In this document: positions 56,803-64,000 of the stretch, in pieces
How positions within the stretch are numbered: the first letter of the stretch is position 1
How the letters are laid out: every line of letters starts with the position of its first letter
NCBI RefSeq assembly: GCF_000717655.1
Contig: NZ_JNZY01000002.1
Span: 310,001 to 374,000 of the forward strand
DNA: 64,000 nucleotides
Reading direction: 5' to 3'
DNA from: Streptomyces katrae
Lineage (GTDB): Bacteria > Actinomycetota > Actinomycetes > Streptomycetales > Streptomycetaceae
Notes under the pieces: generated by a model
Told to the model about the DNA's origin: nothing
The model's database searches: none
Seen by the model: the letters and a program-made list of their open reading frames with translations, nothing else
Position numbers and translations under genes: made by a program

Positions 56803-58809
56803 GTGAGGGGGCAGGACGGGCGGCGGGTGCCCGGGCCCGGACGGGCGCGGCCCGGCGGGGGTGAGCGGGCGCGGGCCAATTCGCGGCCCGCGACCCGGCG
56901 GCCCGCCCCCGCGAGGCAGCCGCACACCATCCGCCTCGGCAGCCCCAAGCCCCGCCTGCGCCTCGTCAGCGTCGGGCTGACCCTCGTCATGCTCGCCTTC
57001 GTCGTGCGACTGCTCCAGGTGCAGGCCGTCGACGCCTCCGCGTACTCCGCCAAGGCCTCCGAGAACCGCTTCGCGAGCTACACCCTGGCCGCCGAGCGCG
57101 GCGAGATCACCGACCGCAAGGGCGTCGCGCTCGCGACCAGCGTCGACGCGTACGACATCACCGCCGACCCGAAGATGTTCACCCCGCAGGACAGCAAGGC
57201 CCCGGACGCCCCCGAGCAGGCCGCCGCCCTCCTCGCGCCGATCCTCGGCAAGGACGCCAAGGAGCTCGCCGCCCGCCTGAAGACCAAGAACACCCGCTAC
57301 GTCGTCCTCGCCCGCCGCCAGACCCCACAGGTCTGGAACCAGATCAAGGACCTCAAGCGGGTCTTCGCCGACAAGGCCGCCGCCGACAAGAAGAACAACG
57401 GCCCCGGCGCCAACGTCCTCGCCGGCGTGTTCAACGAGGACAGCAGCAAGCGCGTGTACCCCAACGGGGACCTGGCCGCCGGGATACTGGGCTACGTCAA
57501 CGCCGAGGGCAAGGGCGCCGGCGGCCTCGAGTCCTCCCTCGACAAGAAGCTGGCCGGCAAGGACGGCGCCATCACGTACGCCCAGTCCGGCGGCCGCCGC
57601 GTGCCCACGGCCGGGTCCAGCGAGAAGCCCGCCGTGCCCGGCGAGGACATCGAGCTGACCATCGACCGCGACATCCAGTGGGCGGCGCAGAGCGCCATCA
57701 CCGAGCAGGTCGCCAAGTCCGAGGCCGACCGCGGCTACGTCATCGTCCAGGACACCCGCACCGGAGAGGTGCTGGCCATGGCCAACGCCCCCGGCTTCGA
57801 CCCCAACGACCTGTCGAAGGCCAGCTCCGCCGCCATGGGCAACGCGGCCCTGCAGGACGTCTACGAGCCCGGCTCCACCGCCAAGGTGATGTCGATGGCC
57901 GCCGTCCTCGAGGAGAAGAAGGCCACCCCCGGCACCCACGTCGAGGTGCCCAACCGGCTGCACCGCGGCGACCGGCTGTTCAAGGACGACATCGACCACC
58001 CGACCTGGTACCTCACCCTCAACGGGGTCCTCGCCAAGTCCTCCAACATCGGCACCATCCTGGCCACCGGCCAGCTCGGCGCCAGCCAGCCCGAGGCCAA
58101 CCGGGTCCTCTACTCCTACCTGAACAAGTTCGGCATCGGACAGCCCACCGGCCTGAACTACCCGGGCGAGTCCCGCGGCATCCTCGCCCGGCCCGAGGCC
58201 TGGTCCACCTCCCAGCAGTACACGATCCCTTTCGGCCAGGGCCTCTCCCTCAACGCCATGCAGGCGGCCTCCGTGTACTCGACGATCGCCAACGGCGGCG
58301 TCCGGATCGCGCCCACCCTGGTCCGCGGCACCAAGGGACCCGACGGCCGCTTCACCCCGGCCCCGGCCCCCGAGCAGACCCGGGTGATCAGCCCGGAGAC
58401 CGCGAAGACGCTGGCCGAGATGCTCGAGTCGGTCGTCGACGACCAGGAGGGCACCGGCACCAAGGCCCGCATCCCCGGCTACCGCGTCGGCGGCAAGACC
58501 GGCACCTCCAACCGGGTGGATCCGGCCACCGGCCGCTACAAGGGCTACACCGCCTCCTTCGCCGGTTTCGCGCCCGCGGACAACCCGCGCATCACCGTCT
58601 ACTGCGCCATCCAGAACCCCACGAAGGGCAGCTACTTCGGCGGTCAGATCTGCGGACCGATCTACAAGAAGGTCATGGAGTTCGCCCTCAAGACCCTCCA
58701 GGTCGCCCCGACCGGAGGCGCCCCCGCCGGGCTCCCGGTCACCTTCGACGCCGGCCCCCAGCCCTCCGCACCGCCCGCCCCCCAGCCCACCCCGCAGCCC
58801 GGCCAGTGA
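56803..58809 (+). CDS. ftsI: Septal peptidoglycan transpeptidase FtsI (PBP3)
   Basis: This class B penicillin-binding protein of about 668 residues crosslinks peptidoglycan at the division septum. It has an Arg/Pro-rich cytoplasmic N-terminus, a transmembrane helix (LVSVGLTLVMLAFVVRLLQV), a dimerisation domain beginning AERGEITDRKG, and a transpeptidase domain with Ser358-x-x-Lys (STAK), SSN (from Ser413) and Lys565-Thr-Gly (GKTGTSN). The start is uncertain: GTG 56803 gives a length like that of S. coelicolor FtsI but has a weak ribosome site. About 500 bp of repeat DNA precede it. Confidence 0.93.
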   Translation: MRGQDGRRVPGPGRARPGGGERARANSRPATRRPAPARQPHTIRLGSPKPRLRLVSVGLTLVMLAFVVRLLQVQAVDASAYSAKASENRFASYTLAAERGEITDRKGVALATSVDAYDITADPKMFTPQDSKAPDAPEQAAALLAPILGKDAKELAARLKTKNTRYVVLARRQTPQVWNQIKDLKRVFADKAAADKKNNGPGANVLAGVFNEDSSKRVYPNGDLAAGILGYVNAEGKGAGGLESSLDKKLAGKDGAITYAQSGGRRVPTAGSSEKPAVPGEDIELTIDRDIQWAAQSAITEQVAKSEADRGYVIVQDTRTGEVLAMANAPGFDPNDLSKASSAAMGNAALQDVYEPGSTAKVMSMAAVLEEKKATPGTHVEVPNRLHRGDRLFKDDIDHPTWYLTLNGVLAKSSNIGTILATGQLGASQPEANRVLYSYLNKFGIGQPTGLNYPGESRGILARPEAWSTSQQYTIPFGQGLSLNAMQAASVYSTIANGGVRIAPTLVRGTKGPDGRFTPAPAPEQTRVISPETAKTLAEMLESVVDDQEGTGTKARIPGYRVGGKTGTSNRVDPATGRYKGYTASFAGFAPADNPRITVYCAIQNPTKGSYFGGQICGPIYKKVMEFALKTLQVAPTGGAPAGLPVTFDAGPQPSAPPAPQPTPQPGQ

Positions 58810-58855
58810 CCCGGGCCGCCCCGCCGGCCCGCCAGAAATCCGTGAGGCACCATCA

Positions 58856-60571
58856 GTGACAACGATCACCCCGAAACCCGGGAACCCGACGGCCGCCGGC
58901 GGCACGGCCGGGCCCTCACTTCGCGAGCGGCCCGCCGCGCCCGGTACGCTCACCGCCGTGCCCCACGCTGATCAGCCCAGAACCACCCAGCAAGACGCCC
59001 CGGCAACGCCGCCGGGAGCGCCCCGGCCCCAGGCCGCCCGCCCGACCCCCCTGGGCGAGCTGGCCACCCTGCTGGGCATCGAAGCCACCGGCGCAGCCGC
59101 CGCGGCGCAGCCCCCGCAGATCACCGGGATCACGCACGACTCCCGTGCCGTGCGCCCCGGCGACCTGTACGCGGCCCTGCCCGGCGCCAAGCTGCACGGC
59201 GCCGACTTCGCGGCCCAGGCGGCCGCGCTCGGCGCCGCGGCCGTGCTGACCGACCCGGCGGGCGCCGAACGCGCAGCAGCGACCGGCCTGCCGGTCCTGG
59301 CCGTCGACGGCCCGCGCGGCCGGATGGGCGAGCTCGCCGCAGCGATCTACGGCCGTCCCGGCGAGGGCCTGCTCCAGATCGGCATCACCGGCACCTCCGG
59401 CAAGACCACCACGGCGTACCTCGTCGAGGGCGGTCTGCGCGGCGCCGGACGCAGCACCGGACTGGTCGGAACCGTCGAGATGCGCATCGGCGACGAGCGC
59501 ATCAAGTCGGAGCGCACCACCCCCGAGGCCACCGACCTCCAGGCCCTGTTCGCGGTCATGCGCGAACGCGGGGTCGAAGCCGTCGCCATGGAGGTCTCCA
59601 GCCACGCCCTGGTGCTCGGCCGGGTCGACGGATGCGTCTTCGACGTCGCCGTCTTCAACAACCTGAGCCCGGAGCACATGGAGTTCCACTCCGACATGGA
59701 GGACTACTTCCAGGCCAAGGCACAGCTCTTCACCGAGCGCCGTGCCCGCCTCGGGGTGGTCAACGTCGACGACGAGTACGGCCGCCGCCTCGCCAAGGAG
59801 GCCGCGATCCCGGTGGTCACGTTCTCCGCCGCGGGCGATGCGGGCGCCGACTGGCGCGCCGAGGACGTGGTGTTCGGGCACATGGACTCCACGCTGACCC
59901 TGGTCGGCCCCCAGGGGCAGCGCGTACGGGCCACGGCCCCGCTGCCCGGTCCGTTCAACGTCGCCAACACCGTCGCCGCGATCGTCACGCTCGCCGCCGC
60001 CGGACTCGACCCGCAGACCGCCGCCGACGGCGTCGCCGCGGTCCCCGGGGTCCCCGGCCGGCTGGAGCGGGTGGACGCGGGCCAGCCGTACCTCGCCGTC
60101 GTCGACTACGCGCACAAGACGGACGCCGTCGAATCGGTGCTGCGCGCGCTGCGCGAGGTCACGGCCGGCAAGCTGCACATCGTGCTCGGCTGCGGCGGCG
60201 ACCGCGACACCACCAAGCGCGCCCCGATGGGCGCCGCGGCCGCCCGGTTCGCCGACACCGCCGTACTGACCTCCGACAACCCGCGCTCCGAGGATCCCCT
60301 CGCGATCCTCGCCGCGATGTTCGAGGGCGCCGTCTCCGTACCCGCCGAAGAGCGCGGCACCGTCCTCGTCGACGCCGACCGCGCCGCGGCCATCGCCGCC
60401 GCGGTCGCCCGCGCCGAGCCCGGCGACACGGTGCTCGTGGCGGGCAAGGGCCACGAGCAGGGCCAGGACACCGCCGGCGTCGTACGGCCCTTCGACGACC
60501 GCGCGGTGCTCCGCGCCGCGATCGAACGCCAGCAAGGCAGCAACGTCCGACAGGCCGAGGTGAACCAGTGA
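58856..60571 (+). CDS. murE: UDP-N-acetylmuramoyl-tripeptide synthetase
   Basis: This 571-residue ATP-dependent ligase adds diaminopimelate to UDP-MurNAc-L-Ala-D-Glu. It has GITGTSGKTTT (ATP), the KSERTTPEATDLQ substrate loop, VSSHALVLGRVDG, the HKTDAV segment and TSDNPRSEDP; DNPR marks DAP-type MurE. In Streptomyces the added residue would be LL-DAP. A non-conserved Pro/Ala/Gln-rich N-terminal extension of about 60 residues precedes the Mur domain. GTG 58856 follows GAGG; a GTG at 58958 is also in frame. It overlaps murF by 4 bp. Confidence 0.95.
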   Translation: MTTITPKPGNPTAAGGTAGPSLRERPAAPGTLTAVPHADQPRTTQQDAPATPPGAPRPQAARPTPLGELATLLGIEATGAAAAAQPPQITGITHDSRAVRPGDLYAALPGAKLHGADFAAQAAALGAAAVLTDPAGAERAAATGLPVLAVDGPRGRMGELAAAIYGRPGEGLLQIGITGTSGKTTTAYLVEGGLRGAGRSTGLVGTVEMRIGDERIKSERTTPEATDLQALFAVMRERGVEAVAMEVSSHALVLGRVDGCVFDVAVFNNLSPEHMEFHSDMEDYFQAKAQLFTERRARLGVVNVDDEYGRRLAKEAAIPVVTFSAAGDAGADWRAEDVVFGHMDSTLTLVGPQGQRVRATAPLPGPFNVANTVAAIVTLAAAGLDPQTAADGVAAVPGVPGRLERVDAGQPYLAVVDYAHKTDAVESVLRALREVTAGKLHIVLGCGGDRDTTKRAPMGAAAARFADTAVLTSDNPRSEDPLAILAAMFEGAVSVPAEERGTVLVDADRAAAIAAAVARAEPGDTVLVAGKGHEQGQDTAGVVRPFDDRAVLRAAIERQQGSNVRQAEVNQ

Positions 60572-61992
60572 TCGCCCTTTCCCTCGCCGAGATCGCCGAC
60601 ATCACCGGCGGACGGCCCCACGACATACCGGATCCGTCCGTGCGGATCACCGGGCCCGTCGTCATCGACTCCCGTCAGGTGGAGGCCGGCAGCCTGTTCG
60701 CCGCGTTCGCCGGCGAGCACGTCGACGGCCACGACTACGCCGAGCGCGCGGTCGCCTCCGGAGCCGCGGCCGTCCTCGCCGCCCGGCCCGTCGGCGTCCC
60801 CGCGATCGTCGTCGCCGATGTCGAGAAGGCCCTCGGCGCCCTCGCCCGAGCCGTCGTCGAGCGCCTCGGCACCGACGTGGTGGCCCTGACCGGCTCCGCC
60901 GGCAAGACCTCCACCAAGGACCTCATCGCCCAGGTGCTCCAGGCCCACGCGCCCACCGTGTGGACCCCGGGCTCCCTCAACAACGAGATCGGCCTGCCGC
61001 TCACCGCGCTGCGCGCCACGGAGGAAACCCGGCACCTGGTGCTGGAGATGGGCGCCCGCGGCATCGGGCACATCGAGTACCTCACCGGCCTGACCCCGCC
61101 GCGCATCGGACTCGTCCTCAACGTCGGGACCGCCCACATCGGCGAGTTCGGCGGCCGCGAGCAGATCGCCCAGGCCAAGGGCGAGCTGGTCGAGGCCCTG
61201 CCGTCCGCGGCCGAGGGCGGAGTTGCGGTCCTGAACGCCGACGACCCGCTGGTGCGCGCGATGTCCGCCCGGACGAAGGCCCGCACGGTGCTCTTCGGCG
61301 AGGCCGACGACGCCGGCGTACGGGCCACCGAAGTCCGTATGACACCGGCAGGACAACCCTCCTTCACACTCCACACACCCACCGGGTGCGGCGAAGTGAC
61401 CTTGCGCCTGTACGGTGAGCACCACGTGTCGAACGCGCTCGCCGCGGCCGCCGTCGCCCATGTACTGGGCATGTCCGTGGAGGAGATCGCCACCGCGCTC
61501 TCCGAGGCGGGCACCTTGTCCCGGTGGCGGATGGAGGTCACCGAGCGGGCGGACGGCGTGACGATCGTCAACGACGCCTACAACGCGAATCCCGAGTCCA
61601 TGCGGGCCGCTCTGCGCGCGCTTGCCGCGATGGGCGGCACCGCCAGGGCCGACGGGGGACGTACGTGGGCGGTGCTCGGTCCCATGGCCGAGCTCGGGGA
61701 CGCATCGTTGGCCGAGCACGACGCGGTGGGACGGCTTGCCGTCCGGCTCAACGTGAGCAAGCTCGTCGCAGTCGGGGGCAGGGAAGCGTCCTGGCTGCAA
61801 CTGGGCGCATATAACGAGGGTTCGTGGGGTGAGGAGTCGGTGGTCGTGTCCGACGCGCAGGCGGCGATCGACCTGTTGCGCAGGGAACTGCGCCCGGGTG
61901 ACGTCGTGCTGGTGAAGGCTTCCAGGTCGGTCGGCCTGGAGCGGGTCGCTCTGGCGCTGCTGGCCGGCGGGGGCGAGGTCGCCGACCGATGA
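60568..61992 (+). CDS. murF: UDP-N-acetylmuramoyl-tripeptide--D-alanyl-D-alanine ligase
   Basis: This 474-residue ligase adds D-Ala-D-Ala to the muropeptide precursor in the cytoplasm. It shows [17 protein letters not shown], the P-loop [37 protein letters not shown] and [19 protein letters not shown] 60568 overlaps the murE stop (GTGA), and its stop overlaps mraY. Confidence 0.96.
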   Translation: MIALSLAEIADITGGRPHDIPDPSVRITGPVVIDSRQVEAGSLFAAFAGEHVDGHDYAERAVASGAAAVLAARPVGVPAIVVADVEKALGALARAVVERLGTDVVALTGSAGKTSTKDLIAQVLQAHAPTVWTPGSLNNEIGLPLTALRATEETRHLVLEMGARGIGHIEYLTGLTPPRIGLVLNVGTAHIGEFGGREQIAQAKGELVEALPSAAEGGVAVLNADDPLVRAMSARTKARTVLFGEADDAGVRATEVRMTPAGQPSFTLHTPTGCGEVTLRLYGEHHVSNALAAAAVAHVLGMSVEEIATALSEAGTLSRWRMEVTERADGVTIVNDAYNANPESMRAALRALAAMGGTARADGGRTWAVLGPMAELGDASLAEHDAVGRLAVRLNVSKLVAVGGREASWLQLGAYNEGSWGEESVVVSDAQAAIDLLRRELRPGDVVLVKASRSVGLERVALALLAGGGEVADR

Positions 61993-63059
61993 GGCAGATC
62001 CTCTTCGCCGGTGTCATCGGCATGTTCCTGACCGTGATCGGCACCCCGCTGCTGATCAAGCTGCTGGCCCGCAAGGGCTACGGCCAGTTCATCCGCGACG
62101 ACGGCCCGCGCGGCCACGCCGGGAAGAAGGGCACGCCCACCATGGGCGGTATCTCCTTCATCCTGGCGACGATCATCGCGTACGCCCTGACGAAGGTGAT
62201 CACGGGCAGTCAGCCCACGTTCTCCGGCGTGCTGGTCCTCTTCCTGATGGCCGGCATGGGCCTCGTCGGCTACCTCGACGACTACATCAAGATCGTCAAG
62301 CGCCGCTCGCTCGGTCTGCGGGCCAAGGCCAAGATGGCCGGCCAGCTGATCGTCGGCATCGCCTTCGCGGTGCTCGCGCTGCAGTTCAAGGACGCCCGCG
62401 GCAACGCCCCCGCCTCCACGAAGCTGTCGTTCGTCACGGACTTCGGCTGGTCGATCGGCCCGGTGCTGTTCGTGGTCTGGGCGCTGTTCATGATTCTGGC
62501 CATGTCCAACGGCGTGAACCTGACCGACGGTCTGGACGGCCTGGCCACCGGCGCCGCGGTGATGGTCTTCGGTGCCTACACGTTCATCGGCGTCTGGCAG
62601 TTCCAGGAGTCGTGCGCCAACGCGCAGACCCTGACGAACCCCAACGCCTGTTTCGAGGTACGAGATCCGCTGGACCTCGCGATCGTCGCCTCGGCACTGA
62701 TGGGCGCCTGCTTCGGCTTCCTGTGGTGGAACACCTCCCCCGCCAAGATCTTCATGGGCGACACCGGCTCGCTGGCCCTCGGCGGCGCCCTCGCCGGTCT
62801 CGCGATCTGCTCCCGCACGGAGTTCCTGATCGCCCTCCTCGGCGGCCTCTTCGTCCTCATCACCATGTCGGTCGTCATCCAGGTCGGCTCCTTCAAGCTC
62901 ACCGGGAAGCGCGTCTTCCGGATGGCCCCGCTGCAGCACCACTTCGAACTGAAGGGGTGGTCCGAGGTCCTGGTGGTGGTCCGGTTCTGGATCATCCAGG
63001 GCATGTGCGTGATCGTGGGTCTCGGACTCTTCTACGCGGGATGGGCAGCGGACAAGTGA
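61989..63059 (+). CDS. mraY: Phospho-N-acetylmuramoyl-pentapeptide transferase
   Basis: This 356-residue enzyme with about ten transmembrane helices makes lipid I by moving phospho-MurNAc-pentapeptide to undecaprenyl phosphate. Diagnostic motifs are [10 protein letters not shown], the catalytic [36 protein letters not shown] and [13 protein letters not shown] 61989 overlaps murF by 4 bp, and its stop overlaps murD. Confidence 0.97.
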   Translation: MRQILFAGVIGMFLTVIGTPLLIKLLARKGYGQFIRDDGPRGHAGKKGTPTMGGISFILATIIAYALTKVITGSQPTFSGVLVLFLMAGMGLVGYLDDYIKIVKRRSLGLRAKAKMAGQLIVGIAFAVLALQFKDARGNAPASTKLSFVTDFGWSIGPVLFVVWALFMILAMSNGVNLTDGLDGLATGAAVMVFGAYTFIGVWQFQESCANAQTLTNPNACFEVRDPLDLAIVASALMGACFGFLWWNTSPAKIFMGDTGSLALGGALAGLAICSRTEFLIALLGGLFVLITMSVVIQVGSFKLTGKRVFRMAPLQHHFELKGWSEVLVVVRFWIIQGMCVIVGLGLFYAGWAADK

Positions 63060-64000
63060 CGTCCTGGCAGGGCAAGAACATCACCGTCGCCGGTCTCGGC
63101 GTGAGCGGCATCAGCGCCGCCCGCGCCCTGGCCGGCCTCGGCGCCGTCGTGACGGTCGTCGACAACGGGGACGGCGACGCGCACCGTGCGCGGGCCGCCG
63201 AGCTCGCGGAGCTGGGCGTCGAGGTCCGCCTCGGACACCTGGCCGACGGCGCTCGCGCCGGCGACGTTCTGCCCGAGGGCACCGACCTGGTGGTCACTTC
63301 GCCCGGCTGGAAGCCGGACAGCCCGCTCTTCGCGGCCGCAGCGGCGGCCGGCGTCGAGGTCGTCGGGGACGTCGAGATCGCCTGGCAGTTGCGCGGCCCG
63401 GAAGCGGCCCCGTGGCTGGCGATCACCGGTACGAACGGCAAGACCACCACCACCCAGATGCTCGCCTCGATCCTGAAGGCCGCGGGTCTGAAGACCGCGG
63501 CCGTCGGCAACATCGGCACCCCGATCATCGACGTGGTGCTCGGCGAGGAGCAGTACGACGTGCTCGCCGTCGAACTCTCCAGCTACCAGCTGCACTGGGC
63601 GCCCTCGCTGCGCGCCCACTCGGCGGCCGTGCTCAACCTGGCCCCCGACCACCTCGACTGGCACGGCTCGATGGAGGCGTACGCCGCCGACAAGGGCCGC
63701 ATCTACGAGGGCAACACGGTGGCCTGCGTCTACAACGTCGCCGACCCGGCCACCGAGGCCCTGGTCGTCGAGGCGGACGTCGAGGAGGGCTGCCGGGCGA
63801 TCGGTTTCACCCTGGGCGCCCCCGGCCCCTCCATGCTCGGCGTCGTCGACGGCATCCTCGTCGACCGCGCCTTCGTCGAGAACCGGCAGAAGAACGCCCA
63901 GGAGCTCGCCGAGGTCAAGGACGTCAACCCGCCGGCCCCGCACAACATCGCCAACGCGCTCGCCGCGGCGGCCCTGGCCCGTGCCTTCGGCGTCGCGCCG
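63056..64000 (+). CDS. murD: UDP-N-acetylmuramoyl-L-alanine--D-glutamate ligase (partial)
   Basis: The first 315 codons of MurD, which adds D-glutamate to UDP-MurNAc-L-Ala. The opening [24 protein letters not shown] is the UDP-binding Rossmann part; the ATP P-loop is [15 protein letters not shown], followed by ELSSYQLHW and [20 protein letters not shown] 63056 is chosen because it overlaps the mraY stop (GTGA), like its neighbours; ATG 63041 is also in frame. The gene continues past the window. Confidence 0.95.
   Translation, partial: MTSWQGKNITVAGLGVSGISAARALAGLGAVVTVVDNGDGDAHRARAAELAELGVEVRLGHLADGARAGDVLPEGTDLVVTSPGWKPDSPLFAAAAAAGVEVVGDVEIAWQLRGPEAAPWLAITGTNGKTTTTQMLASILKAAGLKTAAVGNIGTPIIDVVLGEEQYDVLAVELSSYQLHWAPSLRAHSAAVLNLAPDHLDWHGSMEAYAADKGRIYEGNTVACVYNVADPATEALVVEADVEEGCRAIGFTLGAPGPSMLGVVDGILVDRAFVENRQKNAQELAEVKDVNPPAPHNIANALAAAALARAFGVAP

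Noticed and set aside
56294..56806. Open frame between ftsL and ftsI that would overlap ftsI by GTGA
   Set aside because: Arg/Pro/Ala-rich without motifs, and its DNA consists largely of phrases repeated in other non-coding gaps. The overlap is probably accidental.

Overview
The window is chromosomal DNA of very high G+C content, with GTG and TTG starts in many genes and strongly G/C-biased third codon positions. Gene content and order match a Streptomyces core chromosome. From memory, the order follows roughly SCO2140 down to SCO2086 of S. coelicolor, read left to right; I could not run an alignment. No rRNA, tRNA, CRISPR array, phage or complete insertion sequence was seen.

Left part (1-26 kb): an AsnC-like ligand-sensing protein with a rhomboid protease, a NYN-domain protein, two tandem secreted NlpC/P60 cell-wall hydrolases, a HExxH lipoprotein, a PimB-like mannosyltransferase, an SDR enzyme, a Tat-exported cholesterol oxidase, a long-chain acyl-CoA ligase, a phosphoesterase, an SRPBCC protein with an ArsA-like protein that lacks its P-loop lysines, glucokinase (glkA), an EEP-family hydrolase, a lipase-like hydrolase, a PlsC-type acyltransferase, the MacS/MacR-type two-component system, phosphofructokinase and an LdhA-like dehydrogenase.

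Middle (24.8-43 kb): a divergent aromatic amino-acid pair (trpEG behind a Trp-rich attenuator, and class II DAHP synthase), an iron-storage pair (bfd behind two iron boxes, and convergent bfr), a sulfite-oxidase-like enzyme, a broken membrane-protein gene, endonuclease IV, a PASTA serine/threonine kinase, thiamine genes (thiO-thiS-thiG behind a TPP riboswitch, with thiE further on), a ferredoxin-reductase-like flavoprotein, an Rv2175c-type DNA-binding protein, metF, a Tyr/Gln-rich membrane protein, a CrtI-like flavoprotein and small membrane proteins.

Right part (43-64 kb): a methyltransferase, a HEPN protein with an R-x4-H motif, and a three-gene unit (degenerate ABC ATPase, YhgE/Pip membrane protein, TetR regulator) behind a 26-bp perfect palindrome. 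Then comes a MoxR-DUF58-transglutaminase operon, a beta-carbonic anhydrase, and the division/cell-wall (dcw) cluster rsmH-ftsL-ftsI-murE-murF-mraY-murD. The dcw genes mostly overlap by 4 bp, but about 500 bp of repeat-like intergenic DNA lies between ftsL and ftsI. murD runs off the right edge.

Two themes recur. First, at least a dozen genes have a TANNNT -10 hexamer 6-9 nt before the start codon and no ribosome binding site, so they probably make leaderless mRNAs. Second, intergenic regions carry related G+C-rich palindromic repeats. The least explained candidates are the degenerate-ATPase/YhgE/TetR unit, the ArsA-like protein without P-loop lysines, and a MacR-type site in a convergent intergenic region.
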